From Hymenochaete sp. R1 (taxonomy: Eukaryota > Basidiomycota > Agaricomycetes > Hymenochaetales > Hymenochaetaceae): DNA of 64,000 nt. The notes under the pieces are model-generated. The model saw only the letters and a list, made by a program, of their open reading frames with translations, ran no database searches and was not told the origin of the DNA. The first letter of the stretch is position 1. Every line of letters begins with the position of its first letter. The stretch is from contig JAFREE010000059.1 of the NCBI GenBank assembly GCA_019400425.1, positions 62,001-126,000 on the forward strand. Reading direction: 5' to 3'. A program made the position numbers and the translations under genes. Shown here in pieces: positions 1 to 11,268 of this stretch.

Positions 1-535
1 CGCGCGAGCGACTACTAGTAGCCCGAGCCCAAACTTCAGTCTTCAAGGAACTCTGAGACGTCCATCTTCAAGTTGCCCCCTCTCACATACTTTTGCTAGG
101 CAATTTGTTGATACTCCTCGCCATTCAACGACGAAGCACACGACACGAAGAAAGACAAACTCAGGCTTCAAGTTGAAGCTCCAGACTAAGCACTGGCACC
201 GACTCGGACTCAGGCTTCACTAATACTTCACCTCCATTTAGCGAATCTTCTTGTACGTTCTCTCTCCATCACCACAACACACACTCGTATCTTGAATAAT
301 CTTCGATATACATGAGGCGTATCTTTCAATGCAGTCCTAGGTCAAGGATCAGGGGGTACGGGTTGGGTCAGGGAGATTCAGGGAAAGAAAGGAATCGAAG
401 TGCACAAGCATTAAGTAAAATAGAATAGCAGTTACCAGTGCCCACCCCAGCACCGGTACCGGATACTGAGCATCAGTTTAAAAAAAGAAAACGAAGATGA
501 AAGGACACGGACATTGGACGTTGGAGCCTGGATTA

Positions 536-575
536 ATACCAATACCAATACTAATACCAATACTAATATTAATCG
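536..575. repeat. Degenerate hexanucleotide repeat
   Basis: A short array of AATACC/AATACT units, roughly six copies with single-base changes. It lies in the gene-free left end and is not in a supported coding frame. Confidence 0.7.
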
Positions 576-1780
576 AGGGAACGAATTGAATTCAAGAAAA
601 AGAAGAGTGGGCAAAGGGGGAAGAACGGCAGGATCGAGCCAGCCGATCGAACCGTCGGGGACATACATGTATATCGATACCGCGCTGCGTATGAGTATAT
701 GATAGATGATAGGCGATACTAGTACCAGTACTGTCTAGATATGAATAGGGACATATGAGAAGATGAAGATAGGGACGAAGATAGGGATGGAAAGGAAAGG
801 TAAAGAAGCCCCGCTTGGTGTCGGTGTCGGTCCCGTCGTGTCGTCGAATGCAACGTTTAAACATCGAACGCGAACGAAGAAAGGTCCGAAGGAAGAAGTG
901 GTGGAGGTGAGAGGTGGGAAGTGAAAAAGGCGGGCATAAACATTAATGAAAAGTACTAGTGCTGGTGACCACCTTCCCGACTTCCAACTCAACTTCGACT
1001 CCAGCTCCGAGGAACCCAAGGACCCAAGGACCGCAAACCCACAAAATTGAAAAAAACCTCCCCCCATCCAATATGAATATCGACATCGATATCGATATCG
1101 ATATAAACCTTTAAATTCGACAGAGAACCGAGAACTCGGGCTTCTGAGTTCTGAGGTTCTGAGCTACGACTCTGCGACCTGAAGAAGAACCAAACAGACG
1201 CTAAGACACGGACATACGTCAGTCAGTCAGGTCTGAAAGAACCCATCCGCCCCACAAGGATAGGGAACACAAAGAACACAAAGGGCAAAACTCACCTTGA
1301 ACCGCACCATTGGGAACCTCCAAAAGAAAATCTTACGGAAAAAACTTTAAAAAGAGAATCGTACGTTTCACTCCCACTCCCACCCCCAATCCCGACAAAA
1401 AAAACGATAAAACTCGTATATGATGTATATGATGTCCTTTTTGGGGGTATACAAGTAGCCTTCGAGCACCGTGTATAACCGAGAACCGAGAACCCATAAC
1501 ACATAATGCATAACCGAGAACGACGAACGACGAACGGGAAACCGAAAAGCATAAGCATATTACAATTCGCGTACAGAAACAGAACAGAGCGCCGGAGGAC
1601 GAGACGAGACGAGACGACGAAGTGCGTGCATATAAGGAGCGTAGGGGGGCGGATTGGGAGCCCTCCGCGGGTTGGGTGGGGTTGTGGTGGCGGTGAATCG
1701 TTGGCAAGATATACATAGACGAAAACGAGGTTTTTCGCGCATATTCGAGTCGAGTCCAGTCGAATGTAGAAGAGAAGAGA

Positions 1781-1796
1781 GGGGGGGGGGGGGGGG
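1781..1796. repeat. Poly-G tract (16 G)
   Basis: An uninterrupted run of 16 G. It is prone to slippage and sequencing error, so its exact length should not be trusted. It lies outside any gene I can support. Confidence 0.9.
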
Positions 1797-2545
1797 AGCA
1801 GCATATGATACAACCACAACCGTTCTGTCCACAACCGACCAACCAACCAACAAACGAACGGACGGACGAATGAGTTTGTGAAAAAATTGAGCCACGGAAA
1901 TGCGGAAAGACTCACCAACGCGCAATCCGTTCTTTCACGTTCTCGCGTCTTTATTGATATCATTGTATTTTGCGTTCCTGCGTCCCTGCGTTCTGGCGCA
2001 TGGTGGGTGGGGTACGGAACACAAAACACAGAGACCCGGAGGGCTGGATGGAGAGCGGAGAGGTCGAAGTTCGAGGTTCGATAATAACAAAGCACAAAAC
2101 ACAAAAACAAAAAGCATATGAAACAGACGAGTCGATACGAGACGAGAAAGGGAAGAAAAAGAGGGAGAAAAAAGAAAAGATGCAGATTGCCGTCATGAAG
2201 GGGTCGTTAACGTTATCGTTTGAGAGAGATGAGAAATGAGATGAGAGATGAGAGATGAGGATGCTCATGCAGACAGAAAAGGAAACGAAAAGAGAGAAAG
2301 AAAAGGGGAATATTGAGACAGGAAAGGGAGGATAGAAGAACCAATCGATGGGGGGATGAGGACGAGGAGAATGAGGAGGAAGACGAAAGCATGAGACGAA
2401 GAAGCGGACGGACGGAAAGACGAAAAGCAAAAGCAGGAGAGAAACAGTATCCCGGAAACATTCGTATTCATCGTCGTCGTCGTCGATATCATGATCTCGA
2501 AATGCAGAAACACCAGCATAAAACTGCAATCTCCAATCCCGAATC

Positions 2546-5359
2546 CTACCGCTTCTTCCCCGTCGTCCACGAGAGCGTCACAGACCCAACGCCAGCGATG
2601 AACACCCGCGCAGAAAGGCGACATACCTGCCAACAACGCATCAATACAACTCAATAAAACACAAGACCAAAGAAACTTAAGAAGAAAAAGAGACTCACCA
2701 TATCCGCTACGTCCGCCCTCTTGAAGTCAATGACCAGATCCCCGTTCGGCATCCGGGTGATCTGCCGTATCTCGCCGAATTGCTATCAAATCGTACCATG
2801 TCGTACCATGTCGTAATACACCATACCGCACCATATCGTATCGATTTGAAAATAGTGAATATTTTTTTTTAAAAAAAGGGGGAGAAGACGAACGCCTCGT
2901 TAGCATACGTGATCGCGGTTCTTTAATTCAGTTGGGACGGAAAGGGTTCAAAGGACACAAAGGATAAAGGGAAAGGAATGCTGAATTCGAAAAAAGGGAT
3001 GGTAATGGGTGAATGAGGTTGTTAGCCCTGAGTGCTTTTCAATGGGTTGTAATAAGGCTCTGCGTCGTGGCACAACGCCCTTCGCGATGGGACGGGATGG
3101 GACCGCTCTATCGGCGGGAGCGGCGGCGCTCAGCTCTTGCGCGCGCGCGCATACAAACACACGCACGCACAAGAACGGCGGCAGTAAAGCGCAGTGCAGC
3201 GCAGCACATTACCCTCTTCTCACAACACAACACACCCCCAAAAACGAACAACGTAACATTCAAGTAAAAACACACACACGAGTGGGCCCAAAAGAGAAAG
3301 AAAGGAAAGGGTCCACCCAACCAAAAAAAAAAGAAGCAACCAGGAGATGACACAAACTCACCTCACACCACCTCTTCAACCCTTGCAACGCCGCCGCGTC
3401 CTCCCACTCAATCCCGCTCACCACAAGCCTCTTCTGGCGCGCCCCCGAGCCAACGCCCGCCAGACTCCCGATGCTCCCGATACTGAGCGTGCTGAGCGCC
3501 GAGCTCGACGCGTTGTTCCGGAAGTCGCGGAAGATGCTCGGGTAGGACGGTTTCTTCGCCAGGCCCGGGAGCGCCGACGGCGATTGTGGTTGTGGCTGGG
3601 AAGCGGAAGCGGCGGCGGAGGTGTAGTCTGGATGGTGGGACATCGAGGACATGGACATGGAGAACGACGAGGATTGCGGGAAGGAGTGCATGTAGCGGTG
3701 TTCGTCGTGTGAGAAGGAGGAGCGCGCAGGGGAGCTGAGGTCTTCGAGGGGCGAGTGGATAGTGTCGGTCGGGATGGTCATGCTGAATTTGTGCGTGGAG
3801 AGGTTGGCGGCGTGTGGGGACCCCCCTCCGCTGACGCTCGTCATCGATCGGAGTTCGTTATCCACGGCAGTAGACGTCGACGCCGTCGTCGTAGAGTTAC
3901 TCGTCGACGGTCGGGGGCTGCTCGACTCTTTGGACGAAGAGGATGGTGAGGAGTGGGTGGTGTTCGTGTGTCCTACTGGAACGTGAGATCGCATGAGGTT
4001 TCCGAGTCGTTGCCGCATGTTACTGTGTCGCCTTTGAGACTCGGGCGTCTTCGGCGTCGACACCAACGACGTCCTCCTCATCCTGCCTGCGCCCGTGCCC
4101 GTACTTTCCATCTTGGGTGTCGCTGGCACCGCTGCTGCTGCTGCTGCCGCCGGGTCAGTATTCAGGAACTCCTCGGGAATGGGTGACCGCCGGCGGACCA
4201 CTGGTGTCTTCGTCTTTCTAACGGATGAATTCGGCGTCGTCGGATGAAATTGCTGTCCAGGCCCAGGCGCAGAGACGGACCGCTGGGACGGTAGAGTCTT
4301 CGAGAACGGGAACTTTCTCAGGGAAGAGATGGAGAGGATGCTGGAAGGACGTGGGGAGCGGGAAGACCGGGTTGTTGCGGTTGAGGATGTGAACGGCGCA
4401 GCAGGGGGTAATAAGGCATTTGCGGAGGGGTTCTAGACACCGTATGCATAAGTAAGAAACGGGTGTTGCGAAAACGCGAACTGAATTCGCTCGTTGAAAG
4501 AGAGAGAGAAAGAAGAGTACAATTCGTGTGTGTGGGTTGTTGGCAAGGTTACTTACCTCAATATATGGGAGTGTACTACCCGCGCGTCCGTCGCGTGAAA
4601 CGCGTTCGCGTTCGCGTTTGGGCTCTTCGACCTCCTCGATGATCACAGACCCGCGGTGACGAGGTACCGACGATCCTGGACCTCCCGTTGCTGCTGCTCC
4701 TGCTGCTGCTATGGCTGCTCTGTCGTCACCGCCAGGACCTCCGCTTGCCGACTTCCGAGATGACGCGTAACTGGGGGTGATATGAATATTCGGATACGCC
4801 AAGTATGGGTTGCACGGCGTGCCCACGGCTTTGGCTTTCCGCTCGGCTTCGTCGAGGTCGTCGGAGAACTGGCGCTGGTCGCTGAGCCAACGCTCGATCC
4901 GGACGCTTTTCTGGCGTGTGCGTGGGGTTCCGCTGCGGGAAGGAGAGGGCGCGACGAGCTGGACCGGGGGAGCCAGTTGGGGAATCGAACTCGGACTCGG
5001 CGGCGGGGAAGAGAGATGTTTTGATGAAGATGATGCTGATGTCCTTTTAGGCCGAGTGTTAATGGAGTCTGGCTTCGGGGTATGATGTCTGTCGAGGGGA
5101 ACGACGGTGGAGGCAGGGGACGCGGTTCCACGCGAAGAGAAGGAAGAAGAGCGGAGGGGGACTGGGACTGGGTTTATAAGAAACGAGACTGAATGAGCAG
5201 CTGAGTATTACACTTTAGTCGCATATACGCGACGGGAGAGGTGAGTGAGTACTCACATTTTACAGGTGCCGAGTCGCGCGATGTTTGTTTGGCGAGATGG
5301 TTGGTCGTACGAGAAGTACTTTGGGAACCTCGCGCGTCGGACAAAGGAACTTTGAACAT
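2546..5359 (-). CDS. Ser-rich protein with C-terminal RRM-like domain
   Basis: Five-exon model: 5359-5257, about 5161-4557, 4432-3362, 2782-2699 and 2626-2546, giving about 647 aa. All junctions have GT-AG signals and continuous phase; the second acceptor could also lie at 5167. The first ~570 residues are disordered, rich in Ser, Pro and Thr, with Lys/Arg-Thr-Pro motifs that could be phosphorylated. One stretch (RIERWLSDQRQFSDD and following) looks helical. The last ~75 residues form an RRM-like fold: VVSGIEW, RWCEQFGEI, ITRMPNGDLVIDF, VCRLSARVFIAGVGSV. The domain is spread over the last three exons, two of them under 90 nt. The 580-bp intron at 2783-3361 is long for this window and full of simple sequence. 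An RNA-binding or regulatory role is inferred from the RRM-like region only; I cannot name an orthologue. Confidence 0.75.
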
Positions 5360-6871
5360 ACAGATAATTGAAGAAGGGGATAGAAGAGATACAGGAAAGT
5401 TGGAAATGGACGCGTCAAAGCTGGAGAGTTCGAATGATATAAGAGAATAAATGAAGAGGTCGAGAAGAAGAAAGGCGGATTGAGGAAAAGGAAAGGGGGG
5501 AGAAAGAGAGGGCAGGGAGGGATTTGCGGAGGAAAGAGGCCTAGGACGAGTAAGACCGCAGAGGGAGATTATAAGGAAGTGAGTTGCACGTGTAGGGTGG
5601 CAGGCTGTCTCTTAGTCCTCTTTCTTAGTTTGAGCCAAAGTGAGACGCATACAGCCTCACCCCCCGGCTATCCTCTCCTTTATGTATCTCCCTCCCGACT
5701 CACGACGACGACAATGCGTATTTACACCACCACCCACTACTACTAGTACTCCTTACCAACTACGGCCAACGCCGTTAACACGTCCTCCCATCCCATGCTT
5801 CTCACAGTTCTCTTTCTCCAACTTCAACTCCGAGTCCAGACTAATCCGTTCGGTTTCGGCCCGTACTTCCCCCATCCCCATCACGGCCCAACAGCGCCTA
5901 CCCCATCATTATCATTTAATCATTATCCTGTAATCCCAATCTCTGCATCTCCATCATCCATCCATCTTCGGCGTTTGAGCTCTTATAGGCTAACTATCTT
6001 ACGTCACCCACATCCGCAACTTTCCGGATTTATCGGCTGCTCAATGTCCTCAAGCCCTTTGTGCGTGTTCGGCAGCCACTGGTGCTCTTACTCTCTCTTT
6101 GTAGTACTTGTAAAAACACATCACCGCTGGCTTCCATGGTCCTTATAAGATAAGACGTAACCACCCTGGGTCACACCTCACCTCAGAACCCGGAATCGTC
6201 AAAGAAGAGTCCAATCCGGGCAGCGGGCCTTGTCTGTCGGTCGGTCGCATTACGATTTACATGAACGGAAAGAAGACCTGTCCAAAGTTCGTTTCCGATT
6301 CCGTTACAGTTACAGTTATAGGTACACTCCCTTACGAACGAGCTGTTTTTTTTTCTGATTTTTATTTTTGAGTTTACTCATTTCTGACAGAAAGGACGCA
6401 CTCTTGTTACTTATAGAGTCATGTTTGACGTCACGGTCTTACAAAGTGCTCATATGCACTGAAAGTCTGAGGTCTGAGGTAGTTTAAGGGGAAATAGCGG
6501 TGTAAGGTGTCAGATCAGATGGGTGTTATGTCTTGCACCCCTCCGAGAGGGTCTCGAACTCGATCAAAGTGCAGAACAGGACACAGGACAGCCTCGTCCA
6601 GCAGCCCTCTCAATTTAGAGGAGATGATCGACGGTGGACGGTGGGACCCTCAACGTGAGCAAAAGCAAGATCCCGCTCCCTTGCGTGCGCGAGAGAAATC
6701 TCACTAAGCTTAATCTCACCCAATCCAATCCGAAACCCACCGCCGAATGTCCGACAATTTCACGCAAGCTCAAGCTCAAGCACAAGCACAAGCTTCCTCC
6801 CCTCCGCTCGTTCGTCCAAGCCGATCACGGCCCTCTCACCTGAGCTCAAGCTCAAGGCTTCAAGTTCGCCC
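5360..6871. other. Intergenic region, divergent promoters
   Basis: This lies between the RRM-like gene (-) and CFD1 (+). It is CT-rich on the plus strand toward CFD1. Plus-strand open frames at 5480-5746 and 5795-6148 have no domain, no splice-consistent extension and low-complexity Pro/Ser composition, so I treat the stretch as promoter and UTR DNA. Confidence 0.5.
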
Positions 6872-8216
6872 ATGGACGCGGACACGCCTATATCGAGACG
6901 CCTAAAGTCTGTCAAGCACATCGTGATCGTCTTATCGGGGAAAGGCGGTACGTGAGCGCGAAAAAGCGCCTCCCTCCCTTCTCTCTTCTCTTTACTAGCA
7001 TTCGCGAAACAGTGGCTTACGGCTCCTTTGATCTTTGACCTTTGTCTCCCCTTGCCTTGCCTTGCCTGTCGCCTGTCGCCTGTCTTGGCGGGATCGGAAT
7101 CCGCCTTTTGGCGCTCGTCATTCGCGTTTGCGTTTGCGTTCGTTCGTGTACAAATACGACTTTTCGTCAATCCCATCGTATCGCGCATCGTGTATCGCGC
7201 ACCATGCACCGCGCACCGTGTATCCTTCCCCAGGAGTCGGCAAGTCTTCCGTCTCAGCCCAACTCGCACTAGCCCTCTACGCGACCTCCCCCACCTCCCG
7301 CATCGGCATCCTAGACGTCGACCTCACGGGACCCTCCATCCCGCGCATGCTAGGCCTCGACGGGCACCCGGTCCACCAGAGCAGCGAGGGGTGGGTGCCC
7401 GTCTACGCTGATGGGTCTGCTGGGAGGCTGGGGTGCATGAGCGTTGGGTTCCTGTTGAAGAGGAGGGAAGATTCGGTGGTTTGGAGGGGACCGAAGAAGA
7501 ACGCGATGATTCGACAGTTTTTGGGGGATGTGAGGTGGGGGGAGCTGGATTATTTGGTGGTGGACACGCCGCCTGGTACGTTTCTTTCTCTCTTTTTTTC
7601 TTCTTCTTCTTGCGCCGGATTTTGTCTCTTCTCACACACGTCATCCCCTCCGCCTACTCAAACGCATACAGGCACATCCGACGAGCACCTCTCCCTCCTC
7701 GAACACCTCTCGCCCCTCCACCCGCGCCTCTCCTCCCTCATCGTCACCACCCCCCAAGCAGTCGCCCTCGCCGACGCCCTCAAATGCCTCTCCTTCACCC
7801 GCACCGTCGCCCTCCCCGTCCTCGGCCTCATCGAAAACATGAGCGGGTACGTCTGCCCCTGCTGTGGCGAAATCAGCCATATCTTCTCGACCGGCGGGGG
7901 ACTGTCGATGGCGAGGGCCGAGGGGCTGACGTTCTTGGGGAGTCTCCCGGTCGATACGGAGTTGGTGACGTTGCTTGATGCTGCTGCTCCTTCTGCTCCT
8001 TCTGCTGCTGCTGCTGCTACTAATACAGAGAGAAGACCTGAGCTTGAGCTTGGGCTTGGGGCCGAGGACCGCCAAGCACCGGCGGAGGTAGACGGGCAAG
8101 AGAAGTTCAAGGTGCTCGAACGCTATCTGAAGACGTCTTCCTGGACGTTATTCAAGGAGATTGTCGCCAAGGCCATAGCTAATATTGACCGCGCCGAAGA
8201 ACGCAGCGTGCAATAA
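6872..8216 (+). CDS. CFD1: Cytosolic Fe-S cluster assembly P-loop ATPase Cfd1
   Basis: Three exons (6872-6947, 7234-7575, 7672-8216), 320 aa. Mrp/NBP35-family P-loop NTPase that, with Nbp35, forms the scaffold building 4Fe-4S clusters for cytosolic and nuclear proteins. The deviant Walker A motif GKGGVGKSS is split by the 286-bp first intron; joining the exons restores it exactly. Further marks are [30 protein letters not shown] and [11 protein letters not shown], whose CX2C pair binds the bridging cluster. It lacks the N-terminal Cys-rich extension of Nbp35, which identifies it as Cfd1/NUBP2. An insert of about 50 residues rich in Ala, Leu and Glu lies between the nucleotide-binding core and the final helix, longer than usual for the family. 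RPB6 follows in the same direction 292 bp later. Confidence 0.93.
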
Positions 8217-8508
8217 TAATAATAGATTCAATAGGAGATTTCTGTTGTGTATTTAACGCCGCGTATGTATCGATAGGTTTTTACTTTACGAGAAGTTCTG
8301 CTTGATTGCACCGGAGCTCGGAGTTCGGACTTTACGGATCGGATGGTGTTCCAAGTTAAAGTCAAGCAGCCGAGGTGTACATATCGTGGGAAAGAAGTCA
8401 CGTGCAATTTCATCGACAACTTTCGATTCCGGCGTGCTGAGCTGCTGAGTTGAGTGAAGTCGAAGCAACTGCGTTAACGTTCTCCTGTCCCTTCCACCCA
8501 CTTCAAAA

Positions 8509-9356
8509 ATGTCTGACGACGGATACGACGGCGGAGGCGGTGGATTCGACGAATACGGCGGCGGGTGTGTACTCTCTTCTTCTCAACCTCCTTTCACCAT
8601 CCACCCACTGGTACTAACTCCCTTCCCCTTCCCTCGAAAGATTTGACAATGAAGAGGCGTTCGTACGTCTCTCCCACTCCATATTAACATTAACGTCCCT
8701 CAATCTCTCAATACACCCAACCTCACCCTCGACCTCGACCTGACATCCCCAATCCAAAAGGGCGAATATGACATGACGGGCGCAGACCAAGAGCAAGGAC
8801 TCGACTTCGCAGACGAAGCCGCCCTCCCACCGAACGGCGATGTCAAAATAAACGGACACGGGCACGACGACGTACACATCAACGGGGACGCGTCCCTCGT
8901 CGGTGATCACCCGCAGCAGCAACAGCAGGACGGGTTGTCGCAGTCACAGTCACAGTCGCAGTCGATACCAATACAGGGAGAGAGACAGCCGAATAAGGAG
9001 AGGGTGACGACGCCTTATTTGACGAAGTATGAGAGGGCGAGGGTGTTGGGGACGAGGGCGTTGCAGATTAGGTGCGTCCAAGGATAAACGCCCTTTTTCT
9101 CCCTTTCGTTTCTTTTCGTTTCGTTTTGTTGGAGTGTATCTGTTGTTGATTTTGATTTTTTTTGCTGGTGATACCTTTCTTTCTTTTTTTACCCAGCATG
9201 AACGCACCTGTGCTCGTACCCCTAGACGGCGAGACGGACGCCTTACAAATAGCCATAAAAGAGCTTTCGCAACGGAAGATCCCACTTATCATCCGACGGT
9301 ACCTGCCCGACGGAAGTTTCGAGGACTGGAGTGTTGCGGAGCTCATTAGCGAATAG
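8509..9356 (+). CDS. RPB6: RNA polymerase I/II/III shared subunit Rpb6 (ABC23)
   Basis: Four exons (8509-8564, 8641-8662, 8761-9071, 9197-9356), 182 aa. Rpb6 is shared by all three nuclear RNA polymerases and helps hold the largest subunit and clamp together. The C-terminal half carries the family core: [44 protein letters not shown] and [19 protein letters not shown]. The first intron interrupts a Gly-rich acidic start (MSDDGYDGG) and exon 2 is only 22 nt. The acidic, Gln-rich N-terminal region is longer than in yeast (about 155 aa in total there) and looks disordered. Confidence 0.95.
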
Positions 9357-9577
9357 AGGAGAGGGGAGGATTGGATGGCTTTATTTTATTTTTTGATGCC
9401 ATGCCATGGATTCTCTGGTTTGAGGGTCTGGGACCCTTCGTTGTTCACTTGTTGAGTGTCTTTATGTTGCTTTATTCTTCATAATCTATATGTACTTTAT
9501 CAAGATTCAAAATTTATTGAAGCCACTCGAATCTACGTATATTCTACTGGGTGGAGAAGAGGCTCCTTACAACGTCA

Positions 9578-10799
9578 CTATTCTACTCGGACATCATGCT
9601 CTGAGGCGGGAGTCCTCTCAAGATATCGAATGCCCTCTTTCGCACACGTCGATGCGGTGCTTGAGTCGATGGCTTTGTACCGACCAAATTGCTCAGAACC
9701 CAAGACGTGGTTGAAATACCAAAGCTCGTTCAATACCGTTCCATTGCTTCCACATCCTACGAACGGCAAGGCGCCTGTTTGGCTCCGGAGAGCGTTTTCT
9801 ATCTGTGAGAGGGTGTAGGTCGTCGTGTTCGAAGGTGCTATCCCGGCTCTGAAAGGTAACGAGCTGGAAGTGAGTGATCGGGACACGGTTATTGTAAAGA
9901 TGGACGATCTTACGCTGCGAGCATTTTGAACGAGGGGAACATCTGGAAGGCACGAATGACTGCGTCGAAGAAGTCTACGACTTCCTCGTGCTCTGTATAG
10001 TTGCTGTAACAGGCGACATCAAATGTAGACGTGCAGGTCGCATGTTTCGAAAACTGATGAGATAGTAGGTCAGGTTCCGATTCTATGACTTCAAAGATGC
10101 TTCCTCCTTACCTCATGAGCCCAAAGATCTCGATTCGGGAACCCTTGGTTGATCCAATACTTATTCACTAAATCATAAAAAAAGAAAAAACCACCAATCT
10201 CAATCAGCATCAGCGGCGGGGGACGCCCAAAGGCTTAGACTTGTTTGCCAAACACGACGACGACGAAACTGAATTTCAAAAGGTCCGTGCGGCCAAAGTC
10301 CTGGACGAACGTGTCTACTCCGGGTCCTCCGTAGGGCGAGACAAAAGTCCCGTTTGGTAGGCCGTCCGTCGTGTTTGGGGACGGGGCGGGGTCGTATTGT
10401 CTCGAGAGGTCGCAGTACTGCGTGAAGCTCCTGTATGCAAACAAAAACAAAAAACATCCAAACGCGCGATCAGAATCTCAGATCTACTGTATATGCATAT
10501 ACTAGTATCGTATTTGCTTCAAGCACCAAGGAGTCAGAAGAGAAGAACGAACGCACTCACCCATCACAGAAGTCCGGCCACAGACCATGTATGGTCCAAC
10601 TATCTCTCGGTAACAGTTGTCCTTGGTCTTCTAGCCCCGTATACGTATCCCAGAATTGCGTCTGGAGCACAAGACCGCCGGGCGTCGGAGAGCAGCAGGT
10701 GTTTTGGATGGCGGTGGTGTTCTCGCAGGAGTAGAAGAGAGGTTGGGAGGCGCATGCGGAGAGGTCGGGGAAGGTGCTGGGTATTTGGAGGATGGCCAT
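9578..10799 (-). CDS. Ribonuclease T2
   Basis: Five exons (10799-10561, 10430-10270, 10167-10112, 10053-9914, 9848-9578), 288 aa, frame closed at every junction. RNase T2 cleaves single-stranded RNA through 2',3'-cyclic phosphates. Both catalytic segments are present: CAS I as WTIHGLWPDFCDG and CAS II as AHEFSKHATC, the latter rebuilt across an exon boundary. Several Cys for the family's disulfides and N-glycosylation sequons such as NTT and NGT are visible. The predicted start (MAILQIPSTFPDLSACAS) lacks the hydrophobic signal peptide of secreted family members, and an in-frame stop lies 48-50 nt upstream. A signal exon further upstream was not found. The 3' end converges with RPB6. Confidence 0.9.
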
Positions 10800-10848
10800 G
10801 GTTGGGTTGGGAGTTGGGAGTAGTGAGCTCGACGAGGAGAGAAGGACG

Positions 10849-10855
10849 CTTTATA
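10849..10855 (-). promoter_or_regulatory. TATA box candidate for the RNase T2 gene
   Basis: TATAAAG on the minus strand, about 50 nt upstream of the ATG at 10799. It fits a start of transcription just before that ATG, and so argues against an upstream signal-peptide exon. Confidence 0.45.
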
Positions 10856-11268
10856 GGAATTTCATGACAGGTGGCCAGGCGCATCATGAGTTGATGACGG
10901 ACCGTATGGACAACGGTGGACTTGGATGTAAAACGTGCGTTGATAAGATAATCTCGGGAACTCGGTCTACTCGTAGGTGCGGTAGGCTTATTCCAGCGAG
11001 CATAGATATTGGTGAGACTTGACAGACTTGGTGCGCAAGGATTTGTAGTTCCCGTCTGTTTTCGCAGCACCCGGTTGAACGTTGAAGAGAAGATGGAGGC
11101 TATTTTTGAAGCGTCGTCCGAGCGTTGCCGAAGCTCGGCTCACAAGTGACATTTCACGTGAGAACAAGCGGCCATTCCACTCTCGAGCATCCCTTCTTGA
11201 CCTCTTCCCATTAATATTCGGTCTCGAGCTTGGGGCCAGGGCTGTCTAAGCCTACCTATCCATCGAGC

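Larger units (their letters stand above)
1..2545. other. Gene-free low-complexity region
   Basis: I find no supportable gene here. The strand shown is purine-rich, with many short GA and CGA tracts. It has a degenerate AATACC/AATACT hexamer array near 536-575 and a run of 16 G at 1781-1796. Open frames on both strands (for example 1292-2110 on the minus strand) give Arg/Ser/Phe-rich composition with no domain, as expected from biased base content. It may hold the 3' UTR of the RRM-like gene that ends at 2546. Confidence 0.5.

Noticed and set aside
1299..1320. Small minus-strand exon with good splice borders (VPNGAVQ)
   Set aside because: I first considered it the next exon of the RRM-like gene, but the exon at 2626-2546 completes that domain and ends in a stop.
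1292..2110. Minus-strand open frame of 272 codons
   Set aside because: Composition follows the purine bias of the strand, overlapping frames are equally open, and no domain or splice context supports it.
4979..5005. tRNA-like B-box (GTTCGATTCC on the minus strand)
   Set aside because: It lies in a confident coding exon of the RRM-like gene and has no matching A-box, acceptor stem or anticodon arm around it.
7035..7233. Long open frame upstream of the CFD1 P-loop
   Set aside because: It is the retained first intron; splicing 6947 to 7234 restores the GKGGVGKSS motif and the true start.
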